A stretch of 64,000 nucleotides of DNA, from the NCBI RefSeq assembly GCF_019431355.1, contig NZ_CP080269.1, forward strand, positions 1,364,001-1,428,000. The letters are read 5' to 3'. Shown here piece after piece: positions 25,935 through 34,228 of the stretch. Origin of the DNA: Paenibacillus sp. R14(2021) (GTDB lineage: Bacteria > Bacillota > Bacilli > Paenibacillales > Paenibacillaceae). Under the pieces are notes generated by a model that worked only from the letters and a program-made list of their open reading frames with translations, was not told where the DNA came from and ran no database searches. Numbering within the stretch: position 1 is the first letter of the stretch; each line of letters opens with the position of its first letter. Both the position numbers and the translations under genes were made by a program.

Positions 25935-26147
25935 TTAACCTTGCGGACCTTCAGCCAGCAGTTGGCGGATCTCTTCCAGACGGGCAATCATCGTCTTCAG
26001 CTCAATGGCGAGGAAGTCTTCATCCGCTTGCCGGAACGCTTCCTTAAGCTGCGTCAGCTGTGCAGCTGCGGCAGGCAGCAGGTTGAATGCTTCCTCTGCG
26101 TGCTTGTAATAAGCATGTATGGTTGTCGTTGGCATGTTGTCGCTCAC
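25935..26147 (-). CDS. Small helical protein of unknown function
   Basis: About 70 residues, almost entirely helical and rich in Ala, Glu and Leu (KHAEEAFNLLPAAAAQLTQL and so on). It has no Cys, signal peptide or membrane segment. The GTG at 26147 lies ten bases behind AAGGAG; an ATG at 26156 is only two bases from it and less likely. It forms a single-gene unit with its own terminator. No family is recognised. Confidence 0.65.
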   Translation of the reverse strand: MSDNMPTTTIHAYYKHAEEAFNLLPAAAAQLTQLKEAFRQADEDFLAIELKTMIARLEEIRQLLAEGPQG

Positions 26148-26331
26148 GTTGCACATTCTCCTTGCTTCGGAATGGATTGGTTCTACTCTATCATTCCGCC
26201 GCTCGGGATGTAAAGAAGGCCTTATGCCGCAGCGTTCGTCTATTGCTAAGCTGCAGCAAGCCGCCAAGTAAAGGGGCACCGATCTTCATCATCCATCGTC
26301 CTATCTGAAGATAGAGTATGTATAGGGCAAA

Positions 26332-26374
26332 TAAAAAATCTGGCCGCCTACCTGCTTAGAGGTTGGGCAGCCAG
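26332..26374 (-). terminator. Terminator after the Gln-rich coiled-coil gene
   Basis: Minus-strand CTGGCTGCCcAACCT / AGGTaGGCGGCCAG stem followed by ATTTTTTATTT. Confidence 0.75.
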
Positions 26375-26398
26375 GATTTTCACTCTTCGTTCCAATCG

Positions 26399-26761
26399 CT
26401 ATTGCACGAAAGGATTGTATTGCCCTTGCATAGTTGGCTCCTGCACCGAGTTGGACGGGAGTGCGCTGCGGATTTGCGCCATCGCTTGCTGAACCCTTTG
26501 TTGAATGTTTGCGATCTGGCGTTTCTGTGCATCCATCTGCATCTGAAGCTGATTCTCTGCAAGCTTCAGTTCATTCTCCACGTTGTACAGCTCTTGAATG
26601 ACCATCTGCACCTGCTGCGAACGCGGATCTAGTCCAGCGTTGCGCAGCGCTTCCTGCGCGCGTCGCTGCTCTTGCTCCTGCCTCAGCTTAACTTGTTCCT
26701 GGAACTGCTCGTAGCTGAGCTGCTGGCTGTTGATCGGCTGGTTCTGCATATTCGGATTCAT
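26399..26761 (-). CDS. Gln-rich coiled-coil protein of unknown function
   Basis: 120 residues. The N terminus is Asn/Gln-rich (MNPNMQNQPINSQQ), residues about 18-95 form a long charged and Gln-rich coiled coil, and the tail is disordered (QEPTMQGQYNPFVQ). No catalytic or membrane features. The ATG at 26761 follows AAAGGAG with seven bases of spacing. It lies just downstream of the MoxR/DUF58/DUF4129 operon and may be co-transcribed with it. Confidence 0.7.
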   Translation of the reverse strand: MNPNMQNQPINSQQLSYEQFQEQVKLRQEQEQRRAQEALRNAGLDPRSQQVQMVIQELYNVENELKLAENQLQMQMDAQKRQIANIQQRVQQAMAQIRSALPSNSVQEPTMQGQYNPFVQ

Positions 26762-26838
26762 TCGAAGTCTCCTTTGGCATCGGAATTTACTGCCATAGCT
26801 TGCCCTTCGAGATGGATATTTATGTTTCCGGCAGTCAA

Positions 26839-28128
26839 TCAACGCTTCTTCTGTCCAACCTCGTCCGCCAGCTTCTGCAGCTGCTCATCCGAGGGCCGCT
26901 CGCCGCCGTAACGAACGCCTTGGTACGAAGCCAGCAGTGCATCAGCTGATGAGCGAGAGATGCTGCCGTCCAGACTGCGTTGACCGAGCTGAACCGCTAT
27001 CTCCTGCGGCGTAAGATGCGCTTGATGCGCGAACCCCTTCTTCACAGCCTGTCCGAGCCAGCGGCGATATAAATAACGAACGCGGGATTCGTTATCCTGC
27101 AGATCCTTCCAGCGTAACCGTTCGCCGCCGGCTCGGCCGCGCCACTTGCGCGGAGCGTTCCCCGCTTTCTGTATGCGTTCGATCTGATCGACGTAACCGG
27201 ACGCGAAGCTCCCCTTCTCTCGGTTGAACAACCCAAGGAAGCGTTGACGCATCTCGCGGAGCCACTCCGAGAACTTACCGACGTTCAGGAGCAGGAGCCA
27301 TAAACCGGCTGCAGCAATGAGCGATACAACGCCAAACAATAAATAATTCACCCAAGGAGCCATTGTCTTTGCTTCACCAAGCGGCAGCGGCGGGTGCGGC
27401 GGCTGTACCGGTTGATCAGGCAGCACCTGCTGCGGCTGTGCATCCGTACCGCTGAACAATGCCGTTAACCATGACGAGACGGCATGCAATGCCGCGCCGA
27501 ACACCGCCTGCAGCTGATACGTTAAAGCAATCAAGACGACGACCGCAATCACTGCTCCCACAAAAATCCGGTTGTTGCGCCGAACCGACGGCTCGACGAC
27601 CGGACGCTCGCTGCCGGACAGTGTTTCGCGGCTGACCATGCTGCGGTTGGTCAGGTATAACGTCATCACGAGCGTCAGCATGCCTGCGGCCGAATAGATC
27701 CATTCATAGCCTTGAAAGAACGGATGGATGGCATGAAGCACAGACACGACGAAATAAATAAAGACCCCTAAGATGTACTCCTGCGTGTTCAGCCGGAACG
27801 CTGCATGCGTTACCGGAAGTCTGCTTCCGCGGTAAACCGCGATCAACGCGAGCAGCATCATGCCGATGCTTGCATACGTGACGCCGAATGCTGGCAGGAA
27901 GAAACCCACTGATAGGAGTACTCCAAGCAAGGTTTTCGGAAAAGGATGCTTGAATTTAAGCAAGGTGTTGACGATGCAGCCTGCCATATACGCCGCTAGC
28001 AGCAGACCCGCCGTCTCCGTTAGTGTCAAAGTGCCGAGCGGCAGCTGGACGTAGAGAAACAGCACGATCGGAAAGAACAGCATGAGTTCGAGCAGACTCG
28101 TCTTCAGCAGCATTTGCAGCCACCTCAT
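26839..28128 (-). CDS. Polytopic membrane protein with DUF4129-like C terminus, no transglutaminase core
   Basis: 429 residues: about six membrane helices in the first 160 residues, one at about 190-215, a Pro/Gln-rich extracellular segment (near 230-250), another helix, then a basic cytoplasmic tail with the DUF4129-type pattern (VRYLYRRWLGQAVKKG...LTPQEIAVQL). In MoxR/DUF58 operons this position is usually taken by a TgpA/YebA-type protein with a transglutaminase core between the helices; here that core is absent. The ATG overlaps the DUF58 stop (ATGA). Confidence 0.8.
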   Translation of the reverse strand: MRWLQMLLKTSLLELMLFFPIVLFLYVQLPLGTLTLTETAGLLLAAYMAGCIVNTLLKFKHPFPKTLLGVLLSVGFFLPAFGVTYASIGMMLLALIAVYRGSRLPVTHAAFRLNTQEYILGVFIYFVVSVLHAIHPFFQGYEWIYSAAGMLTLVMTLYLTNRSMVSRETLSGSERPVVEPSVRRNNRIFVGAVIAVVVLIALTYQLQAVFGAALHAVSSWLTALFSGTDAQPQQVLPDQPVQPPHPPLPLGEAKTMAPWVNYLLFGVVSLIAAAGLWLLLLNVGKFSEWLREMRQRFLGLFNREKGSFASGYVDQIERIQKAGNAPRKWRGRAGGERLRWKDLQDNESRVRYLYRRWLGQAVKKGFAHQAHLTPQEIAVQLGQRSLDGSISRSSADALLASYQGVRYGGERPSDEQLQKLADEVGQKKR

Positions 28129-29219
28129 ACCGCTTCAGCTCCTCTCTCCGCAATAGGGAGCCAATCTACCGCATGCCCTCGCTCGCGTAGACGCGCCATC
28201 ATGCTCTGAATGCCTTCGCTCATGAAAGCAGAGATGATCACCAGATCGCCAGGCTCATCCCATTCCGCTTCCAGCTGCTCCAGCATGGTGTGGAAAGGAA
28301 GCGTCCTGAAAATAACCAGCTTCGCCAGCTGTTCGTATAGATAAGTCAAATGTTCACTTCCGCCGCCCCGTTCTACTTTCATCACTTTGCCGGGCACGTC
28401 CAATTCATGCCCGTTACAGGCAAATCCGGTCTCAAGCCCCTGCTCTGTCGCATATTGAAGAATGCCCGCCGCAAGCCGAATGCCATGCTCGATCATCGAC
28501 GTGTCGTTAACGGCATCCCACATCCCCGCATGATCCTCGACGTTCAGCAGCACCGTCAACCTGTAATCGGCCGTATAGTCCCTGCGGTGCACCTGCAAAT
28601 TTCCGGTGCGGGCGGTCGCATTCCAGTTGATCATCTTGAGCGAATCGCCGGATCGATACGCTCGGACGCCGCTGATGACGAACGGATCCTCCGCGATCCA
28701 GCGCCTGACGGCAATATCGCCCTGCCAGCTCCGGGAAGGCAGCTGAAGCAGCTCGCGGTCGACCGGCTGCGGATATACGAGCAGTTCGACCTGCAGCGGC
28801 ACGGAACGCCAAGCGCTGAACATGCCGAACAGATCGCCGAACGTCAGGGAAGCGCTGGTCACCCGGTAGCAGCCGCGCTGCGCGGCATGAACCGAGTGCC
28901 GTCTTGTCAGCTGCTTTTTGCCCGTCAAGCTGAAGAGGCTCCGGTGATTCTGAAGGAATTGTCCGCTGCTGACATCGAAATTCGCATCGCTTTGGAACTT
29001 CAATCCCGTATGCAAGATGGATTCCACGCGCAGCCACGGCACCGGAATCAGCTTGTCGTTGACAAGCCGCTCCACCATCTCGACGGAATCGCCTTCGAAG
29101 CAGCTCTGCACGTTGAACGAGCGCGAATAACTGACCTTTCTCATGACGAATCGCCGGAAAATAAACCGCTGCAGCAGCATAACGAGGACTGCGCTGATAA
29201 TATACCAATGAATACCCAT
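28125..29219 (-). CDS. DUF58 family protein
   Basis: 364 residues with one or two N-terminal membrane helices, a beta-rich middle and the DUF58 hallmark RAYRSGDSLKMINWNATART at about 195-215, followed by a von Willebrand-A-like fold. DUF58 proteins work with MoxR ATPases, probably in assembly or stress processing of envelope complexes; the exact client is unknown. It lies between the MoxR gene (24-base gap) and the DUF4129 gene (ATGA overlap). Confidence 0.88.
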   Translation of the reverse strand: MGIHWYIISAVLVMLLQRFIFRRFVMRKVSYSRSFNVQSCFEGDSVEMVERLVNDKLIPVPWLRVESILHTGLKFQSDANFDVSSGQFLQNHRSLFSLTGKKQLTRRHSVHAAQRGCYRVTSASLTFGDLFGMFSAWRSVPLQVELLVYPQPVDRELLQLPSRSWQGDIAVRRWIAEDPFVISGVRAYRSGDSLKMINWNATARTGNLQVHRRDYTADYRLTVLLNVEDHAGMWDAVNDTSMIEHGIRLAAGILQYATEQGLETGFACNGHELDVPGKVMKVERGGGSEHLTYLYEQLAKLVIFRTLPFHTMLEQLEAEWDEPGDLVIISAFMSEGIQSMMARLRERGHAVDWLPIAERGAEAV

Positions 29220-29243
29220 GTTTAATCCACCGCTTCCCGCGTA

Positions 29244-30209
29244 TTACAGGCGGCTAATGAGCGGCGCATCCGCAGGAACGGAGACGGACGCCAGGATGCT
29301 TGCAACGATTCCCTCGGCCGCATCCTGGCGCATGCGTCCAACGCTCCGCAAGGCGATCCGGTGGGCCAGCACAGGAATTGCCAGCGCTTTCACATCATCG
29401 GGCAGCACATGCCTGCGTCCTTGAATGGCAGCCCTCGCCTGACAAGCCCGAAGCAGCGCTTGGCTGCTTCGCGGACTTGCGCCGAGCGCCGCGTCGGGAT
29501 GCTTGCGCGTGGCCTCCACGACAGCCAGCATGTAACCGAGCAGCTCGTCGGTCACCTCTACGTTCGTGTATTGCCTCTTCGCGGCTTCAATCTGCGAAGC
29601 ATCCACGACCGGCTCCAGCTGCTCCAGTGGGCTGTCCACCATGAAGCGCTTCATAATCGCAATCCCTTCATCCGTCGTTGGATAGCCCATCTTCACCTTG
29701 AACAGAAACCGGTCGAGCTGTGCCTCCGGCAGCGGGAACGTCCCCTGCTGCTCGATCGGGTTCTGCGTCGCGATGACGAGGAACGGATGCCCGAGCTGAT
29801 GCGTCGTCCCGTCGATGCTCACCTGACGCTCCTCCATGCATTCCAGCAGGCTGGATTGCGTGCGCGGCGTAGCGCGGTTGATCTCGTCGGCCAGCACGAT
29901 ATTGGCGAACAACGGACCGGGTCGAAACTCGAACTCCGCGAGCTTCTGATTATAGAAATGAATGCCCGTCAAATCCGACGGCAGCAAATCCGGCGTAAAC
30001 TGGATCCGCTTAAACGCGCCATCGATAGATTTGGCAACCGCTTTAGCAAGCAGCGTCTTCCCCGTCCCCGGGACGTCCTCCAGCAGCACGTGGCCTGAGG
30101 TCAAGAGCGCAATAATCAATTTATCGACGATATCTTCTTTACCGACAATCACCTTGCTTACATTCGCACGTATGGCCTTCGCAGCTTGCTCGATATTCCC
30201 CAAACTCAT
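29244..30209 (-). CDS. MoxR-family AAA+ ATPase
   Basis: 321-residue AAA+ protein. Walker A is GTGKTLLAKA, Walker B is LADEINRATPRTQSSLLECM, and the sensor segment ATQNPIEQQGTFPLPEAQLDRF is typical of MoxR. It acts as a chaperone for metallo- or envelope proteins in partnership with the DUF58 protein. First gene of the three-gene operon. The ATG at 30209 follows AGGAG with nine bases; a longer frame to 30245 lacks a ribosome binding site. Confidence 0.93.
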   Translation of the reverse strand: MSLGNIEQAAKAIRANVSKVIVGKEDIVDKLIIALLTSGHVLLEDVPGTGKTLLAKAVAKSIDGAFKRIQFTPDLLPSDLTGIHFYNQKLAEFEFRPGPLFANIVLADEINRATPRTQSSLLECMEERQVSIDGTTHQLGHPFLVIATQNPIEQQGTFPLPEAQLDRFLFKVKMGYPTTDEGIAIMKRFMVDSPLEQLEPVVDASQIEAAKRQYTNVEVTDELLGYMLAVVEATRKHPDAALGASPRSSQALLRACQARAAIQGRRHVLPDDVKALAIPVLAHRIALRSVGRMRQDAAEGIVASILASVSVPADAPLISRL

Positions 30210-30298
30210 TCCGCTGTGCTCCTCTCGATTTCCAGTGAATGGCATTACTTCCTATAGTATACCTGCAATTGTCGAGAGGAGCCATAGCGGATGCGCGG

Positions 30299-31582
30299 CT
30301 ACAAGCGCGGCCGAAGCTCGGTCTGACCCTTCATATAGGGTCGAAGCGCAGGCGGGATATAAATCGATCCGTCTGCACGCTGATGATTCTCGAGCAGCGG
30401 AATTAAGATACGCGGGCTGGCAGCCATCGTGTTGTTCAGCGTATACGCATGCTTCAATTTCCCCTCTTCATCCCGGTAGCGAATATTCGACCGCCGAGCC
30501 TGGAAATCGAGCAGCAGCGAGGCCGAATGCGTCTCTCCGTAGCTTCCGCGGCTCGGCATCCAGGTTTCAATGTCATACTGCTTGTAATTCTTCTGCGACA
30601 TGTCGCCGCTGCACACGGCCACGACGCGGTAGGGCAGCTCCAGGAGACGCAGCAGCTCCTCGCTGTTCGCCGTCATACGCTCCAGCCATTCCAGCGCATG
30701 CGTCAGATCCGCTCTGCAGATAACCACCTGCTCCACCTTCGCAAACTGATGGACGCGATAGAGTCCATGCACGTCCCGGCCGGCCGAGCCGACCTCGCTC
30801 CGGTAGCAGGCGCTGACCGCGCCAAGCAGCTTAGGCGCGGCCAAATCTAGGATTTCGCCGCTATAGAACGATACGAGCGGTACCTCCGAAGTGCCGGCGA
30901 GCCACTTGTCATCGCCTTGAATCGCGTAGCTTTGGTCGCGGTTCCCCGGGAAATACCCCGTTGCGATCATCGTCTCCTCCTTCACCATGACCGGTACATC
31001 CAGCAGGTCAAACCCCTTGCCTAACAGCAAATCCAGCGCCAGCTCCTGTACGGCACGCTGCAGCAGCATGCCGTTGTTCTTCAGCACGTACTGACGGGCG
31101 CCGCCGATCTTGACGCCGCGCGCAAGATCGACGATATCCAGCGACTCGCCAAGCTCGATATGGCTGCGCGCTTCGAAATCGAACGCGGGCTGTTCGCCCG
31201 ATCGCCTAATCTCAACGTTATCCCGGTCGGTGGCGCCCTGCGGCGTATCCGGCGATAACAGATTCGGCACCTGCAGCATCAAGGCTTCATAGATCCGCTC
31301 CGTCTCGCGGTAATTATCCTCGACTTGTTTCAGCCTCGCCAGCTGCGAAGCCGATGCCTCCCGCTCCCGCTGTGCTTCTTCCTTACGGCCTTCACGCATG
31401 AGCAGCTCGATTCCCCTCGATCGTCTGTTTCGTTCCGCGCGTAGTTCTTCCGCTTCTCTTTGCATCGCTTTTCGCCGGTCATCCACTTCGATCAGTTCCG
31501 CGATTGAAATTTTGATTCCCTTCCAATCCGCCGCTCGCTGAAATGCCGCCGCTTCTCTCCGAATCCATCCCATCTCCAGCAT
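30299..31582 (-). CDS. serS: Seryl-tRNA synthetase
   Basis: 427-residue class II synthetase that charges tRNA-Ser. An N-terminal coiled-coil arm (about 30-100) is followed by the catalytic domain with motif 2 (ACYRSEVGSAGRDVHGLYRVHQF) and motif 3 (NNTMAASPRILIPLLENHQ); TSEVPLVSFY marks the serine site. The ATG at 31582 gives the normal SerRS length and lies 11 bases behind GGAGG; upstream in-frame starts would place coding sequence within the T-box leader. Many genomes of this group also carry a serS near dnaA, so this may be a second copy. Confidence 0.93.
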   Translation of the reverse strand: MLEMGWIRREAAAFQRAADWKGIKISIAELIEVDDRRKAMQREAEELRAERNRRSRGIELLMREGRKEEAQREREASASQLARLKQVEDNYRETERIYEALMLQVPNLLSPDTPQGATDRDNVEIRRSGEQPAFDFEARSHIELGESLDIVDLARGVKIGGARQYVLKNNGMLLQRAVQELALDLLLGKGFDLLDVPVMVKEETMIATGYFPGNRDQSYAIQGDDKWLAGTSEVPLVSFYSGEILDLAAPKLLGAVSACYRSEVGSAGRDVHGLYRVHQFAKVEQVVICRADLTHALEWLERMTANSEELLRLLELPYRVVAVCSGDMSQKNYKQYDIETWMPSRGSYGETHSASLLLDFQARRSNIRYRDEEGKLKHAYTLNNTMAASPRILIPLLENHQRADGSIYIPPALRPYMKGQTELRPRL

Positions 31583-31607
31583 CGTTAACCACGCCTCCAT
31601 TCGAGTA

Positions 31608-31832
31608 ATAAACACAAAAATACGCGTTCCTTTTGTCCCATAACAATGGGACGAAGAACGCGTTCGCGGTGCCACCCAAATTAGTCAATCCAGGATTGAC
31701 TCTCTCGGTCCACGGGTAACGGTGCGGTGCCGGACTACTTGGAGAGATGCAGCACAATCATGCCGCACTCTGTACGCAGCGCCTCCGAGTTGGATACTCA
31801 TCATCGGCCTGTTTGCTTATTGCTCTAAAGTA
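31608..31832 (-). promoter_or_regulatory. T-box riboswitch controlling serS
   Basis: The minus strand contains the T-box core TGGGTGGCACCGCG (about 31665-31678), followed by a strong terminator stem (31622-31663, ACGCGTTC...GAACGCGT with an inner GTCCCA/TGGGAC) and TTTTT. Upstream is a perfect small hairpin (AGTCAATCC/GGATTGACT, 31683-31701) and a longer structured Stem I region. Uncharged tRNA-Ser pairing with the core would prevent termination. I could not assign the specifier codon with confidence. Confidence 0.88.
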
Positions 31833-31900
31833 TAACAGAGCCGCCGCCATCATTGCAAGCGGCAATGCCCTACTCTACCCCTAGCTGACCCTTAATACGA

Positions 31901-32173
31901 TTAAAGAACGGAAGAAATAAGCTCGTTATCCAATACTTCGCGCTCGAAAGCTTCCGTATATTTGGACATGCAGTTGCAGTAGTAATCTCTTCTGCAGATC
32001 GGACAAGGCACAGTCAGAAGACGATTAACGCCGATCAGCTTCCAATCCGGTTTCTTCGTGAAAATAAGGCGGATTTGCGTATTGTCGGACATCGTAACAA
32101 CGAAATGATAGAGACCTGCTGCCGGATTTATATCTGCCGCTGCAAAATCTTTAATTTTCATGTTGAATTTCAT
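31901..32173 (-). CDS. Small protein with a Cys-rich tail, function unknown
   Basis: 90 residues. The first half looks beta-rich; a CPICRRDYYCNC cluster near residues 57-68 could bind zinc or another metal. The ATG at 32173 follows ACAGGAG with seven bases. It is a single gene between serS and the ABC pair. Not recognised. Confidence 0.7.
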   Translation of the reverse strand: MKFNMKIKDFAAADINPAAGLYHFVVTMSDNTQIRLIFTKKPDWKLIGVNRLLTVPCPICRRDYYCNCMSKYTEAFEREVLDNELISSVL

Positions 32174-32285
32174 AATCAATCTCCTGTTTTGTAGATTTGA
32201 AAATTCCTTGTAAGCTTATATAATTTGCGTGTGAATGTCAATTCATTTATCCAGTTTACCCTTGTTTTGCCCCCGCCAACCGTGC

Positions 32286-32319
32286 AAAAGGGCAGCTTCC
32301 CGCTGCCGGGAGACTGCCC
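32286..32319 (-). terminator. Terminator after the ABC exporter operon
   Basis: Minus-strand GGGCAG-TCTCCCG / CGGGAAGCTGCCC stem followed by TTTTGC, just after the second exporter gene. Confidence 0.7.
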
Positions 32320-32327
32320 CTCATGCA

Positions 32328-34136
32328 TTAAGCCCCTGTTTGCATCGCAAGTGACTGCTGCATCTCGAATTGCGTCATATAAAGCTTCTTATATAAACCG
32401 CCTTGTTTCATCAGTTCGTCATGCGAGCCTTGCTCGGAGATTTGACCGTCTTTCACCACGAGAATGACGTCTGCATCCCGAATGGTAGAGAGCCGGTGCG
32501 CAATAATGAACGCCGTGCGTCCTTCGAGCATCGTCTGAAGCGCTGCCTGAATATGCTGCTCCGTCTCCGTATCTACGCTCGACGTCGCCTCATCCAGAAT
32601 CAGAATCCGCGGATCCGAGAGCAGCACGCGGCCGAAGGCCAGCAGCTGGCGTTGCCCGACGGATAGCTTGGAGCCGCGCTCTTCTACCTGCGTCTGATAG
32701 CCGTCTGCAAACTGCGAGGCAAATTTATCGATGCGGACATGCTCCGCCGCCTGACGCAGCGCCTCGTCCGAAGCATCCTCGTTGCCGTAGCGCAAATTCT
32801 CCTCGATGGTGCCGGAGAAGATAAACGAATCCTGCAGTACGATGCCCATTTGGCGCCGGAGCGATTCAAGCGTGACATCCGAAACCGGCTGACCGTCGAT
32901 CAGAATCCGACCTCCCGTCGCATCGTAAAATCGCATCAGCAGGTTGACGATGGTGCTTTTGCCCGCACCTGTCGGACCTACGAGCGCAATGCGCTGACCA
33001 GGTTTGATGTGCAGATTAATGCCGCGCAGTACGTCCGGCTTATCCTCCGCATAACGGAAGGAGACGTTCTCGAAGATCACCTCGCCGCGGATCGTCTTCA
33101 TTTCCTTGGCGTCTTTACGGTCCTTAACCTCCGGCTCCGTGTCCAGAATTTCGAAGATCCGTTCTGCGGAAGCCATGGCGGACAACACTTGGCTGTATAC
33201 CTTGGACAATGCGCTGAGCGGCCCCCAGAAGCGCCACAAGTAATTGATGAACGCCATAATGAAGCCGAGCGTCAACTCTTCGTTCATAACGGCTTGAGCG
33301 CCGAACCAGAGTACGATGCAGGTGCCGATCATGCCGACCATCTCGACGGATGGCCAAACCATGGATTCCAGCGTAATCGCCCGCATGAACGCGTTCTTGT
33401 TACGCGTGTTGAGCTGCTCGAACCGGCGGTTGTTCTCCGCTTGGCGCGAGAAGGCTTGAATAACGCGAATGCCTTGAATCGTTTCATTCAAATTACCGTT
33501 AATCGCCGACATCGTCTTACGCGAATGCGACCAGGAGCCTTCAATTTTGGGCTGCATCTTGCCCACGATTAAGTACAAGAGAGGAAGCGTGATGAAGGAC
33601 AGCAGCGCCAGCTTCCAGTCCATCCAAAGCAGGATGACGACGATGCCCACGAGATGGGTAAATTCCATGACCATCGTGATAAGACCGCCGTTGATCAGCT
33701 CTCCGATCGCGTTCGTATCGTTCGTGATCCGGGACATGATCTTGCCTGCCGGCCTGCCGTCGAAGAAGCGGAATGACAAGGTTTGCAGATGATTAAACAG
33801 CTGCTGCCGAAGATCGAACAGGATGCGCTGTCCCGTAAAGTTGATCATTTTGGTATGGAAATAGCCGAGCAGCCAGCCGATGGCTTTGGAGCCGAGCAGA
33901 GCGGCACCGATGAGATTGATCAGCAGGAAATCCTTCTTCACGATCCCTTCGTCGATGATATAGCGGACGAAGAGCGGCTCAGCCAAGCTGAGCGCCATGT
34001 TCAGCAGTACGATGACGATGACGACCGATAATTCCTTGCGGTAGGGAAGCACATAGCGGAACAATCGCTTCATATAATCGCGATTAAACGGCTTTTCTTC
34101 CAGCTCTTCGCCGGAATCCCATTCCACTTGACTCAT
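32328..34136 (-). CDS. ABC exporter half-transporter, subunit 2 (canonical ATP site residues, weak signature)
   Basis: 602 residues: six membrane helices and an ATPase domain. Walker A is GPTGAGKST, Walker B with Glu516 is ILILDEATSSVD and the switch His is His547 in IIAHRLST. The signature reads LSVGQ (Val493) instead of LSGGQ. This complements subunit 1, which has a standard signature but a Gln at the switch position, so the two probably form a heterodimer with one active and one degenerate ATP site. The start follows AAAGGAGGGG. Likely a drug or lipid exporter. Confidence 0.9.
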   Translation of the reverse strand: MSQVEWDSGEELEEKPFNRDYMKRLFRYVLPYRKELSVVIVIVLLNMALSLAEPLFVRYIIDEGIVKKDFLLINLIGAALLGSKAIGWLLGYFHTKMINFTGQRILFDLRQQLFNHLQTLSFRFFDGRPAGKIMSRITNDTNAIGELINGGLITMVMEFTHLVGIVVILLWMDWKLALLSFITLPLLYLIVGKMQPKIEGSWSHSRKTMSAINGNLNETIQGIRVIQAFSRQAENNRRFEQLNTRNKNAFMRAITLESMVWPSVEMVGMIGTCIVLWFGAQAVMNEELTLGFIMAFINYLWRFWGPLSALSKVYSQVLSAMASAERIFEILDTEPEVKDRKDAKEMKTIRGEVIFENVSFRYAEDKPDVLRGINLHIKPGQRIALVGPTGAGKSTIVNLLMRFYDATGGRILIDGQPVSDVTLESLRRQMGIVLQDSFIFSGTIEENLRYGNEDASDEALRQAAEHVRIDKFASQFADGYQTQVEERGSKLSVGQRQLLAFGRVLLSDPRILILDEATSSVDTETEQHIQAALQTMLEGRTAFIIAHRLSTIRDADVILVVKDGQISEQGSHDELMKQGGLYKKLYMTQFEMQQSLAMQTGA

Positions 34137-34228
34137 GTCTGCCCCTCCTTTTATATCGTTAATGAACTCATAGTTAATATCGTTAAAGAGCGTATTGGAA
34201 GATGAATGCTTTTAGACGAGTGCCGGCT

